DNA of 64,000 nt, taken from NCBI GenBank assembly GCA_020634155.1, contig JACKCI010000001.1:2108001-2172000 (forward strand), in the 5' to 3' direction. This document shows, one piece after another, positions 49,922-58,686 of the stretch (position 1 is its first letter; each line of letters opens with the position of its first letter). Under the pieces are notes generated by a model. It did no database searches, was not told the DNA's origin, and was given only the letters and a program-made list of their open reading frames with translations. A program made the position numbers and the translations under genes. The stretch is from Anaerolineales bacterium. GTDB lineage: Bacteria > Chloroflexota > Anaerolineae > Aggregatilineales > J027.

Positions 49922-50935
49922 CTACTGCTGATAAAAGCGGTCAACAAAGGTGGGATGATGCGGGTCGGAGACATCGACCTCTTCAAATTGAATGCTCGGA
50001 TAATACGCATTCACAATCGCATCATAAACCAATAAGCGTTGTTCCATCCCCAAGCCAATGCCGAACCATGCCACCCAATTGCCCTCTTCGCGTATCCCCA
50101 GCCCTTTGACTGGATCATACAACATGACCTTTATGCTAGGCCGTTTTGACTTCAGTTGCAATGCTCCTGCGACAATTTGCCAATCAATGCTGTCACCAGT
50201 GGTCAAGGCGTCAAGGTTTTCATCGGGATACACAATCCGCAAGAGGTCATCCCGCTCCTCACGTTGGAACATCACAATACCGTTGACATCGACCCATACC
50301 CGAAAATTGCCCTGTTCCCAAATTAGCGCGGGGTCACGCTCGGTAATAAAGACCGACACGGCATTAGGCGGCCATCCGATGTAGACTTCGGCTTTGCCGA
50401 TACTAGGGTTCGTCTCCAGCCGTGCCTCAATGGAACGGGCGTCCAACTTAAAAAGGTTACGGTCAGCCGCACCGGTTGCCTCAAAAACTTGTTCAGGTGT
50501 AAGGTAGCGCTCACCCCCAACGGCAATGGTATCAATAATGAATGCGTCGCTCCCTAGCATAAAATACAAGAGGATAATCAGAAAGAGAGAAATACTACCC
50601 GATAGCCAGCGCCATGAAATCCAAATAACCCCGATAGGCCGCACCCGCTCATCAGGCCGATCTAATCCATCTTGGCGTTCCTTCACACGCCGACGCAATA
50701 GACGGCGTTGACGCAAGGATAGCTCTGGCTTGGTCAAGTCCCCATCTGGAATAAAGACAGGTAACTCCGCCCGAATATCGCCCGTATCGGTTTGGCGGGC
50801 ATCGCGCATGGCCTTGCGACGGCTGACACGCGCTAGGCGACCGGGGGCCTTGCTGACATGCCCCTCAGCATTTTCTTTATCAGCGATTCGTTTGGCCTGT
50901 ATCCGCTCACGGCGGCGCTTTCCTACTGAAGACAT
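49922..50935 (-). CDS. ftsQ: Cell division protein FtsQ/DivIB
   Basis: A bitopic divisome protein of 337 residues. The N-terminal cytoplasmic part (about 1-105) is long and very basic (KRRRERIQAKR, RLARVSRRKAMRDARQ). One membrane span follows at about 108-128, then a POTRA domain from about 132 (FIIDTIAVGGERYLTPEQVFEATG) and the FtsQ beta domain (PPNAVSVFITERDPALIWEQG). It lies between the small lipoprotein and ftsA with 6-base gaps, in the expected dcw position. Confidence 0.88.
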   Translation of the reverse strand: MSSVGKRRRERIQAKRIADKENAEGHVSKAPGRLARVSRRKAMRDARQTDTGDIRAELPVFIPDGDLTKPELSLRQRRLLRRRVKERQDGLDRPDERVRPIGVIWISWRWLSGSISLFLIILLYFMLGSDAFIIDTIAVGGERYLTPEQVFEATGAADRNLFKLDARSIEARLETNPSIGKAEVYIGWPPNAVSVFITERDPALIWEQGNFRVWVDVNGIVMFQREERDDLLRIVYPDENLDALTTGDSIDWQIVAGALQLKSKRPSIKVMLYDPVKGLGIREEGNWVAWFGIGLGMEQRLLVYDAIVNAYYPSIQFEEVDVSDPHHPTFVDRFYQQ

Positions 50936-50941
50936 AAGCCC

Positions 50942-51376
50942 TTAACGCAGTTGCGGTGTTCGGCACTGCTGAATTGCAACGCCACGCACTTGATTATCAT
51001 TCCATTCATCAGCCCTCATATCCCCACATATACACCACCCTCTATCCTCAACGGTACTGAGGAGGTAATAATTTGGTTGGTCGGGGATACGAATCTCGAC
51101 AACAGCCTCATAAGTCTCCGCCGTCAACACCTTGTATCTGACCTCACGGCGCTCGAAATCAGGCAGGGTATCAGCTTGATAGGCAGTTATGAGCGGCCCC
51201 ATGACCATCAGATTGGGGTTCTCTTGCACCGTCATACACAGGCCCCGTTCAATGCGACTCTCATCATTATCGGCTAATCCATCCATCAAATAGCGGGCAG
51301 CACGCACAGGTTGGGGGTCGGGACTACAGGCGGTTAGTGCCACTAAAATTAATCCCCATAGTACCATTGCCCGCAT
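50942..51376 (-). CDS. Small lipoprotein within the dcw cluster
   Basis: A 144-residue exported lipoprotein. The signal peptide ends in LTAC with Cys17 as lipidation site. The mature part has a compact predicted alpha/beta shape (RAARYLMDGLADNDESRIERGLCM, then YKVLTAETYEAVVEIRIPD) and three further cysteines that could form a disulfide. I recognise no family. It starts directly at the murB stop and precedes ftsQ by 6 bases, so it is an operon member and might act at the septum; function is unassigned. Confidence 0.6.
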   Translation of the reverse strand: MRAMVLWGLILVALTACSPDPQPVRAARYLMDGLADNDESRIERGLCMTVQENPNLMVMGPLITAYQADTLPDFERREVRYKVLTAETYEAVVEIRIPDQPNYYLLSTVEDRGWCICGDMRADEWNDNQVRGVAIQQCRTPQLR

Positions 51377-52276
51377 CTATTTATCCCCTAGCAATTCAAT
51401 TTCTAATTCAAGTTCAACCCCAAATCGAGCTAAGACTTGGGATTGAACCAGTTCAATGAGAGCGTGATAGTCAGTAGCAGTACCTGCGTCGAGATTGATG
51501 AAAAAATTAGCATGGATAGGCGAAATCTGTACCCCGCCGACCTGATGTCCCTTGAGGCCAGCCGCTTCAATCAAGCGTCCGGCATAATCGCCACTGGGGT
51601 TCTTAAACATACTTCCCAAACTTGCGCCGGGGGGCTGGGTACGCTTGCGGTGCGCGATAAAGCCATCCGCTGTAACGGTCAATTCATGAGGGTCGTGGCC
51701 TGCCTCTAGTTGGAGGGTGGCGTCTAGTACCAAATACTGATGCTGGCCTTTGAGGATGCTATAGCGATAAGCATAGGCCAAGCGCTCGACAGGCCACACG
51801 CTGGGTTCATACGATGCTTCTATATCCATGATGATAGCCTGCACCAGATTACCCGCCATATCGCCGCCATGTGCGCCTGCATTATTGACCACTGCCCCGC
51901 CCAGCGTACCCGGAATGCTGACCGCCCACTCAAGCCCCTTTAGCCCTTGTACTAGGCAACGCCGCGCAAGGGTTATCAGACTCACGCCACTCTCGGCCTG
52001 TACCCGTCCTGTAGCGGGGTCAATCTCAACGCCCTTGGTGTGGTTGATAATCACTAAGCCGCGCACACCCCCATCCGCCACCAAGACATTGGCTCCCCCG
52101 CCGAGTACCCAATAGGGGATATGCTGTTGGTGAGCATAGATAACGGCTTCCAACAATGCTTGGCGGGTGCGGGCAATCGCAACGGTATCAGCAGGGCCAC
52201 CCAAGCGAGCGGCGGTATATTTGGCTAAGGGTTCATTGTAAAGGACGGTTAAGTCGGCGATCACTTCTAGGCTCAT
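51377..52276 (-). CDS. murB: UDP-N-acetylenolpyruvoylglucosamine reductase
   Basis: MurB reduces the enolpyruvyl group made by MurA, giving UDP-MurNAc, with FAD and NADPH. The FAD-binding signature reads YTAARLGGPADTVAIARTRQALLEAV, then PYWVLGGGANVLVADGGVRGLVI and GLEWAVSIPGTLGGAVVNNAGAHGGDM. The C-terminal part has QPPGASLGSMFKNPSGDYAGRLIEAAGLKG with the catalytic Ser in the GSMFKNP motif, and a late EVE-type end. ATG 52276 follows AGAGGCTACAGCC and overlaps murC by 4 bases, giving 299 residues. Confidence 0.95.
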   Translation of the reverse strand: MSLEVIADLTVLYNEPLAKYTAARLGGPADTVAIARTRQALLEAVIYAHQQHIPYWVLGGGANVLVADGGVRGLVIINHTKGVEIDPATGRVQAESGVSLITLARRCLVQGLKGLEWAVSIPGTLGGAVVNNAGAHGGDMAGNLVQAIIMDIEASYEPSVWPVERLAYAYRYSILKGQHQYLVLDATLQLEAGHDPHELTVTADGFIAHRKRTQPPGASLGSMFKNPSGDYAGRLIEAAGLKGHQVGGVQISPIHANFFINLDAGTATDYHALIELVQSQVLARFGVELELEIELLGDK

Positions 52277-53640
52277 GGCTGTAGCCTCTCCAGCAAAATC
52301 TCGCCAATACGGGGTGCATCGCCCGCGCTGAAAATTATCACGCAATCACCCGCTTTAACCGTTTGCTCTAGCAGACTTGCGCTGGCCTCAAAGCCGCCAC
52401 TATAGCGGGCATCGGGATGAGGCATCCGCTCGGCAAGGTCGGGCGCACTCAAACCGGGGGTTGGCTCCTCCCGCACCGAATAGACATCGGTAATCAGCAC
52501 ATGGTCAGCATCGCCAAAAGCGTGCATAAAATCATCAGCTAGAGCGCGGAGACGGTTATAGGTGTGGGGTTGCCAGACAGCCCATAATTGTCCCTCAATG
52601 CCACGCCATGCTTCTAGCGTCAGGCGGATAGCGGTGGGGTGATGGGCATAATCATTGACAAGGGTCACACCTCCTACTCGCCCCATAATTTGAGAGCGGC
52701 GGGCAGTGCCTTGGAAGGTATCAAGTGTAGTTTGAATGGTGGATAGCGGAATGCCGATATGGTGAGCCGTTGCAATCACCGCCAACGCATTCTCGACGTT
52801 GTGCTTCCCCATCAGACTCAACTCAACCGTGCCCTGTGACTGGCCTTGATGATAGAGTGTGAAGGTCGTCACCCCTCTGGCGTGCGGCTGAATGTCGGAG
52901 GCAGCCCAATCAGCGTTTAGGTTCTCAAGGCTATAGGTAAGTGTATCAGGGCGGTTATGGATGAGTTCGGCAACAGGCGGACTATCAATCCCTGCCACCA
53001 CCACGCCCTCAGTCTGTTCAATAAAGCGCCGAAAAGTATCGACCATCACGGCAAGGGTAGGGAACTGGTCAGGATGGTCATGCTCAATATTATTGACAAT
53101 CGCAACCGCTGGGCGCAAACCCAAGAACATTTCCCCATACTCGTCAGCTTCTATCACAAACCATTGGCTTCGCCCAACACAGGCATTGGTACCTGTGCTA
53201 TTCATGACTCCGCCGACAATTGCGGTAGGGTCGAGGCCTGCTTCAGTAAGGACATGGCAGAGTAAGGCTGTGGTGGTCGTCTTGCCATGTACCCCCGATA
53301 CCGCTAAGGTTTGATAAGGAGCCGTCAATGCGCCAATTGCATCTCGACGGTGCAGAACGGGGATACCACGTTGATAGGCGGTTTCGATTTCGGGGTTGGT
53401 GCTTGGAATAGCGGAACTTGCCAGCAATACGTCAACATTGGAGCCAACGTTAGCGGCATTATGTCCAATCATAATCTGAGCGCCTGCGGCTTCAAGGCTG
53501 GCAGTCAGGGCATTGGCTTTTTGGTCAGAGCCGCTGATGGTATAGCCCGTTTCTAATAACACGCGGGCAATGGCTGACATGCCAAAACCACCGATGCCTA
53601 CCACATGAATATGTTGACCTGAAACCAGTTGAAACGCCAA
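52273..53640 (-). CDS. murC: UDP-N-acetylmuramate--L-alanine ligase
   Basis: MurC adds the first L-Ala to UDP-MurNAc. The N-terminal Rossmann motif is IHVVGIGGFGMSAIARVL, the ATP loop VSGVHGKTTTTALLCHVL, then VIEADEYGEMFLGLRPAVAIVNNIEHDHPDQF and the C-terminal TLVNDYAHHPTAIRLTLEAWR. These establish the MurC subclass (HPT/DYAHHP). The proposed start is TTG 53640, two bases after the cvpA stop, giving 455 residues; no good ribosome site supports it and the frame extends to 53718, so the N-terminus is uncertain. Confidence 0.93.
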   Translation of the reverse strand: MAFQLVSGQHIHVVGIGGFGMSAIARVLLETGYTISGSDQKANALTASLEAAGAQIMIGHNAANVGSNVDVLLASSAIPSTNPEIETAYQRGIPVLHRRDAIGALTAPYQTLAVSGVHGKTTTTALLCHVLTEAGLDPTAIVGGVMNSTGTNACVGRSQWFVIEADEYGEMFLGLRPAVAIVNNIEHDHPDQFPTLAVMVDTFRRFIEQTEGVVVAGIDSPPVAELIHNRPDTLTYSLENLNADWAASDIQPHARGVTTFTLYHQGQSQGTVELSLMGKHNVENALAVIATAHHIGIPLSTIQTTLDTFQGTARRSQIMGRVGGVTLVNDYAHHPTAIRLTLEAWRGIEGQLWAVWQPHTYNRLRALADDFMHAFGDADHVLITDVYSVREEPTPGLSAPDLAERMPHPDARYSGGFEASASLLEQTVKAGDCVIIFSAGDAPRIGEILLERLQP

Positions 53641-53642
53641 GA

Positions 53643-54179
53643 TTAGATAATCGCAATCAAAATGAATAAGAACAGCAAAATCACGGCCACTGTCAACAAG
53701 TTCCCTTGTTGCATCCATACTAAGGGCAGAATGGATACCATTTCTGCACTACTTGAATCGGGAGGAGGGGCTGCTACACTTGGTGACAGAGGATAGGCCA
53801 GTTGATCCATGAAATACCAGAGTGAGCCAAAAAGCAGGTAGGCATTGACACCACCAGTAATGGCACCAAGGATACGGTTTTGCCATTCATCACGGGCACC
53901 ACTTCCTTTACCACGCCATTTAGTTGGAGTGATGCGATCAGGCGGGGTTTGATACGAGAAGAAAGCGACAACCCCCAAAAAGATGGCTTTGACATAAAAC
54001 ACTTGGGCAAGACCCGACCCTTGACCAATGCTCTCAAAAAAATTATCAAACTGGACTAGTGTAAATAGGGCGAGAATAATACCTGACAGCGCAACAAATT
54101 CTTTGCCGAATCCGCGCAAATAGCCAATGGTTCCAAATAAAATTATGCAAAACCAAAGAAAACTACTGAGTTGTATCAT
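53643..54179 (-). CDS. CvpA family membrane protein
   Basis: A 178-residue protein with about four hydrophobic spans. The first part (LFGTIGYLRGFGKEFVALSGIILALFTLV) contains the GYxRGF/G pattern of CvpA-like proteins. Spans follow at about 60-80, 100-122 and 158-178. In other bacteria CvpA is associated with colicin V production or with envelope stress. Here it lies inside the dcw cluster between murG and murC, 3 bases after murG ends, which is unusual but suggests a wall-linked role. The family call is moderate. Confidence 0.65.
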   Translation of the reverse strand: MIQLSSFLWFCIILFGTIGYLRGFGKEFVALSGIILALFTLVQFDNFFESIGQGSGLAQVFYVKAIFLGVVAFFSYQTPPDRITPTKWRGKGSGARDEWQNRILGAITGGVNAYLLFGSLWYFMDQLAYPLSPSVAAPPPDSSSAEMVSILPLVWMQQGNLLTVAVILLFLFILIAII

Positions 54180-54182
54180 TGG

Positions 54183-55286
54183 TCATCCCTTAATCGTTTG
54201 GCTCAAAATGATTTGAGCGATGTTCTCGGCTCCATCAGTGCATGCTAATTGGCGTGCTGCGGTTGCCATCTGGTTCAGACGGTCAGGGGTAGTCAGCACA
54301 TCTTTTAGCAGCGGAATAAGCTTGTCAATTTCAGTTTCATCTAGGCGAATAGCGGCTCCCTGACTCGCTAGCCAATCGGCGTTGACTTCTTGGTAGTGCC
54401 ATTCATAGGCCAATGGCACCAAGACGGCGGGCAATCCGAACAAGGGCAACTCACCCAAGGTACTGGCCCCCGCCCGACTCAGCACTAAATCCGCCGCTGC
54501 AAAAGCCAATCCCATCTCATGCACATAGTCCCGCACATGATAGCGGGCTTGCCACTCGGCAGGAAGCTTGGTATAAGCCGCCTGCACTTCGGCTGCATCT
54601 AATTTGCCGGAAATATGGATTATCTGCAAGTCAGGGATTGCCATAAGTTGGTCAAGTTGGGTGTAAACTGCACGGTTTAAGGCACGTGAGCCTCGGCTAC
54701 CACCAAATACCAAGAGCGTGCGCTGGTTGGCATCAAGGCCAAAATGCTCAATGGCGGCCTCGCGGGTAGCTGTCAACAACTCGGATCGTAAGGGATAGCC
54801 CGTTTCAATAACTTGCTTATGGGCGGGATAATAGCGAGCCGTGTCGCCAACGGTTGCGGTAATGACCCGTGCAAATCGCCCCAAGACCTTGAGTGTGCGC
54901 CCCGGCTCAATATCTGGTACAAAAATGATAGTGGGGATGCGGTAGAGCCAAGCGGCGATTGCCACTGGAATGCTGACCCAGCCGCCTGTCAAGAAAACCG
55001 CTGCTGGACGCCGCCATAGCAACAGCCAAAAAGACTGAAGGATACCGATGAAAAGGCGCACCAGACTGACCAACTTAATCAGCGGATTAACCCCATGCAG
55101 CGGCCCGCCCTGTACCCGATTCCATGCGACCAAAGGCAGACCAGCACGTTGGATAAGGTCATTCTCAATGCCGACGGCGCTGCTCACAAAATGAAGGTCG
55201 GCTTGCTTACGTAGGGCATTAGCCACAACTAATGCGGGATATACGCCCCCGCCGGTCCCGCCCGCTGAGATCAGAATTCGGGTCAA
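54183..55286 (-). CDS. murG: UDP-GlcNAc--lipid I N-acetylglucosaminyltransferase
   Basis: MurG converts lipid I to lipid II at the inner membrane face. The first glycine loop is SAGGTGGGVYPALVVANAL, where most MurG proteins have GGTGGH. The second donor-binding part is LVFGGSRGSRALNRAV, and HVRDYVHEMGLAFAAADLVLSRAGASTLGELPLFGLPAVLVPLAYEWHYQEVNADWL is the typical MurG C-terminal block. TTG 55286 has AGGAAGGAAC upstream and gives 367 residues; the ATG at 55304 is inside ftsW and is the alternative. The replaced His is noted as a finding. Confidence 0.93.
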   Translation of the reverse strand: MTRILISAGGTGGGVYPALVVANALRKQADLHFVSSAVGIENDLIQRAGLPLVAWNRVQGGPLHGVNPLIKLVSLVRLFIGILQSFWLLLWRRPAAVFLTGGWVSIPVAIAAWLYRIPTIIFVPDIEPGRTLKVLGRFARVITATVGDTARYYPAHKQVIETGYPLRSELLTATREAAIEHFGLDANQRTLLVFGGSRGSRALNRAVYTQLDQLMAIPDLQIIHISGKLDAAEVQAAYTKLPAEWQARYHVRDYVHEMGLAFAAADLVLSRAGASTLGELPLFGLPAVLVPLAYEWHYQEVNADWLASQGAAIRLDETEIDKLIPLLKDVLTTPDRLNQMATAARQLACTDGAENIAQIILSQTIKG

Positions 55287-56730
55287 CGGTTGTTCCTTCC
55301 TCATGGGATTCTGCTAAATCCTGTGGCGCAGCATCGGTTGATGGCGCATCAATGGTATCCAGCGCCACATCAAAATTGACGGGGGCGCTTTCTGGACGCG
55401 GCTCTTGACGGATGCGTTCTAGTTCTTCTTTGCGTTGGCGTTGACGAGCAACTTGGGCCTTTTTTACTGTGCGCTTATCGACCATCGGCGGGCGCTTGAC
55501 CGCTTTCTGGGGTTCAGGCTTGGTTTTTTCCTCAGCAACCACTGGCAACCATGCCGCTTGACGTTCTTCGGGCGGGGTTAAGGCCGTCACCCGTGAAACG
55601 GATAGCACCAAGCCAATGCCCGCCATTGCGGCCACCAAGGTTGACCCTCCAAAGCTGATAAAAGGCAAGGGTACACCAGTTGGTGGGACAAGGGCTGTCA
55701 TTACCGCGATATTCAACAAGGCGTCATATACCAGCCAGATGATAATGCCCGACGCCAGCAGGGAGCCAAACGCATCAGGTGCCTCTCGCGCAATTTTGAA
55801 GCCACGTATCACCATCAGCACATATAGGGCAATCACAATAAAGCAGCCAAACAGCCCCAACTCCTCGCCAATCACCGCGAACACACTATCGGTATGTGGG
55901 AAGGGGATAGCATACTTTTGGCGGCCTTCACCCAGACCGACCCCGAACAAGCCACCATCTAAGAAGGCCACAATGGCGGCCTGCACATGGTCATTGGCAA
56001 GGGTGAGGTTCTCAATAGCCGCAAGGTGGTCATTAATACGACGCTGGGCGTATTCAAATTGTGTAGAAATTGTCCAGCCTGCCACTAGCGCCGCACCCGT
56101 TAGCGCACCCAATTGGAGCCAATGAGCACCCGCCAAGAAAAACATTGTTAAGGTAGTGGCTAGAATATTGGCAGCCGTCGAAATATCGGGTTGCAGAACA
56201 ATCAAAACCGTTACGGTGCCAACCATGATGGTAAAGGGAATCAGACCATAGGTGATATTGCGAATTTTCTGGCGCTTGGATGCCAGCCACGCCGCCATAT
56301 AAATGACCACTACCAGCTTGGCAGCCTCACCGGGTTGATAAGAGCCACTCAACAATGAGCGCCGTGCCTCCAGCCGTTCATCCCCATAGCCCAGCACGAG
56401 TAAGAGCGCAATGATAATTGCCAGCATGAGCAGCGGGCTTAGGCGTCGCCAGATGCGGTAATCTATACGTGCCAGACCGTACAGGGCGATAATCCCCACA
56501 AACAGGTTTGGGAATAACTGACGGCGGAAGAAATAGGTGGTTGAGGAGTCTTCAGTTGCCAGAAAGGACGCATCGATACTGGCGGAATAAACCATCAACA
56601 ACCCGACAGCGCACAGCAACCCTACCACCGCCAACAAATACAAGTCCATTTGCAAAATGGATGCACGTGGGCGAGATTGGGCAACAGGGCGACTATCTTC
56701 AACAAATTGCGGCAATGCTTGTTCCGACAT
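55219..56730 (-). CDS. ftsW: Peptidoglycan polymerase FtsW (SEDS family)
   Basis: FtsW is the septal SEDS glycosyltransferase that works with a class B PBP. About ten spans are seen. SEDS motifs include LVLGYGDERLEARRSLLSGSYQPGEAAKL, the DVSTAANILATTLTMFF segment (here QPDISTAANILATT), AIVAFLDGGLFGVGLGEGRQKY with the LPHTDSVFAVIGEELG equivalent (FPHTDSVFAVIGEELGLFG), and VPPTGVPLPFISFGGSTLV. ATG 56730 follows AGAGAGGTTGCC. An about 110-residue charged cytoplasmic tail follows the last span, and its end overlaps murG by 68 bases. Confidence 0.95.
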   Translation of the reverse strand: MSEQALPQFVEDSRPVAQSRPRASILQMDLYLLAVVGLLCAVGLLMVYSASIDASFLATEDSSTTYFFRRQLFPNLFVGIIALYGLARIDYRIWRRLSPLLMLAIIIALLLVLGYGDERLEARRSLLSGSYQPGEAAKLVVVIYMAAWLASKRQKIRNITYGLIPFTIMVGTVTVLIVLQPDISTAANILATTLTMFFLAGAHWLQLGALTGAALVAGWTISTQFEYAQRRINDHLAAIENLTLANDHVQAAIVAFLDGGLFGVGLGEGRQKYAIPFPHTDSVFAVIGEELGLFGCFIVIALYVLMVIRGFKIAREAPDAFGSLLASGIIIWLVYDALLNIAVMTALVPPTGVPLPFISFGGSTLVAAMAGIGLVLSVSRVTALTPPEERQAAWLPVVAEEKTKPEPQKAVKRPPMVDKRTVKKAQVARQRQRKEELERIRQEPRPESAPVNFDVALDTIDAPSTDAAPQDLAESHEEGTTVDPNSDLSGRDRRGRISRISCG

Positions 56731-56821
56731 GGCAACCTCTCTCGCTCTATTATCCAAGATTCAGGGGCTTGAAACAAGTTCGGGCAAAGTGGGGCTACCA
56801 CCTTGCCCGACATCAGGCGAT

Positions 56822-58615
56822 TTAGCGGGTCAGTTGATCGAGGCGGTCAATGTATTGGGTCAAAATAGCAAAGGTTTGCTCGACAGGTTCGGGGGTAGTC
56901 AAATCAACCCCAGCCTTCTTCAGTACATCAATCGGATAACCAGAACTGCCGGACGACAAGAAGCCACGATAATCTTCAGCGGCATTCGGTTCATTTGCCA
57001 AGACACGGCTGGCTAAGGCATGAGCACCCGATATGCCTGTTGCATATTGGAAGGGATAGTAGGCGGCATAGAGATGCGGGAACTGCGCCCACGTAATCCC
57101 AACGCGGTCATGGTCTACATGCATTTCACCGCCATAACCCTCGCTGAATAGCTCCGTCATGAGTTTAATCATGTCGTCAGCCGTCAGGCTACCACCTTGC
57201 TCCACCCGTTGGTGGACTTCATGCTCGTAGCGGGCCAGCGTTGGCATGATGAAGAAATAGCGATGGAAGTTCGACATGGCCTCTTCAATCAAAGCAATTT
57301 GGAAGCCGGGGTCGGGATTGTGCTTAAACAGATAGTCCCGCAGCATGGCTTGGTGGAAATTAGATGCCACCTCGGCCACAAATGACGAGTAACCTGAATA
57401 AATAACAGGTTGGTGCTGCCATGTCAAATAGGAGTGCATGGAGTGACCCAATTCATGGGCAAGGGTACTCATGCTCTCAAGCGAATTGGCATAGCTCATC
57501 ATGATGAAGGGGTAGGTACCCTTGGAACCGCTGGAGAAAGCCCCGCTTGACTTGCCCTCGTTGGGGTAACGGTCTACCCAGCGATTCTCTAGGCTGCCTT
57601 GTCGCATGGTGGCTACATAGGTATCGCCCAGAGGTGCAAGGGCTTCGGTCAACCAATCAACTGCTTGGTTATATTCAACGACAGGCCGTGCCTTACTAAG
57701 AGGTGCCCATATATCGTAAGGGTTGAGGGTTTCATAGCCGAGGATCCGCCGACGGATAGCCCAGTAGCGGTGCCATGTTGGCAGGAAGCGCTGATAGGTG
57801 TTAATCAGGTTATGGAAAACCTCAACTGGGATATTGTCAGGGAACAAGACCGCTTCAAGGGTACCAGAATAGCCGCGCACATGGGCCTCAAAAGCATCTT
57901 GTTTGACAGAAGCCAAGTAGTTGGCAGCAAGGGTGTGCTTATAGTCCAGATAGCGGTCTGCATAGTTCTCCCACGCTGTGCGCCGCACTTCGCGGTTGGG
58001 GTTGTTCATCAAGTCGGTGATGGTGCTTTGGGCAACGGGTTCATCTTCGGCGGCTTGAGCGAATTTGAAATCGGCATCGGTCAGCATCGAATAGGTGCGA
58101 TAGGGCATTGAGAAGTTGTCCGCCAATAGCCCTAGCACCTCCTCAACCTCAGCCGAGCGGATGTGTTGCTGTTTACGGAATAGCCCTTCGATATAATGGC
58201 GATAAACCGCCAAATCAGTATTTTCGTCCATCCACTGGCTGAGGGTGTCCCAACCAATCTGGAGGAGTTCGGGGTCAGCAAAGGCGGTTAAGGCTTGCAC
58301 TTGCCCAACCAACATCATCCCCCGCCCTTGCATGGCAACCGCTGCTTGGTCGTTGGTATCAACAGCAGAGGACATACCTGCATAGACCATCAACTTGCCA
58401 ATGGTAATGCCCATTTCGCTGGTGAGGTTCATCCATTCCACCAACGTTGTGGGGCTATCACTGAGGTGTCCCTCAAAGCGCTTGAGGGATGGTAATTGTG
58501 CAGCCAAATCTTGATATGCGGCCTCCCATGCCTCGCGTGATTCAAAGACACTGGGGGCATTCCATGTATGCTCGGCGGGAATATCATGCCGCTTGGGGAG
58601 AGCTTTGGATTCCAT
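56822..58615 (-). CDS. pepF: Oligoendopeptidase F (M3B metallopeptidase)
   Basis: A zinc peptidase of family M3 that cleaves short peptides in the cytoplasm. The zinc motif HELGH is at residues 387-391, preceded by SLESMSTLA and followed by SMHSYLTWQHQPV, with the third ligand Glu415 in FVAEVASNF. The N-terminal W-N-APSVFESREAWEAAYQDL and the SSGAFSSGSKGTYPFIMMSYANS segment are typical. Starting at ATG 58615 (AAAGGAAC upstream) the length is 597, normal for PepF. It is a single gene between ftsW and the sucCD terminator. Confidence 0.94.
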   Translation of the reverse strand: MESKALPKRHDIPAEHTWNAPSVFESREAWEAAYQDLAAQLPSLKRFEGHLSDSPTTLVEWMNLTSEMGITIGKLMVYAGMSSAVDTNDQAAVAMQGRGMMLVGQVQALTAFADPELLQIGWDTLSQWMDENTDLAVYRHYIEGLFRKQQHIRSAEVEEVLGLLADNFSMPYRTYSMLTDADFKFAQAAEDEPVAQSTITDLMNNPNREVRRTAWENYADRYLDYKHTLAANYLASVKQDAFEAHVRGYSGTLEAVLFPDNIPVEVFHNLINTYQRFLPTWHRYWAIRRRILGYETLNPYDIWAPLSKARPVVEYNQAVDWLTEALAPLGDTYVATMRQGSLENRWVDRYPNEGKSSGAFSSGSKGTYPFIMMSYANSLESMSTLAHELGHSMHSYLTWQHQPVIYSGYSSFVAEVASNFHQAMLRDYLFKHNPDPGFQIALIEEAMSNFHRYFFIMPTLARYEHEVHQRVEQGGSLTADDMIKLMTELFSEGYGGEMHVDHDRVGITWAQFPHLYAAYYPFQYATGISGAHALASRVLANEPNAAEDYRGFLSSGSSGYPIDVLKKAGVDLTTPEPVEQTFAILTQYIDRLDQLTR

Positions 58616-58636
58616 CAAGGTTCCTTTCTATGAAAA

Positions 58637-58663
58637 CAGGGCATCCTCAATTGAGATGCCCTG
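58637..58663 (-). terminator. Terminator after sucD
   Basis: CAGGGCATC and GATGCCCTG form a 9-bp stem (58637-58645, 58655-58663). On the minus strand it is followed by TTTTC, ending sucCD before pepF. Confidence 0.75.
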
Positions 58664-58686
58664 CTTCACTATACTGATCTACAGCA

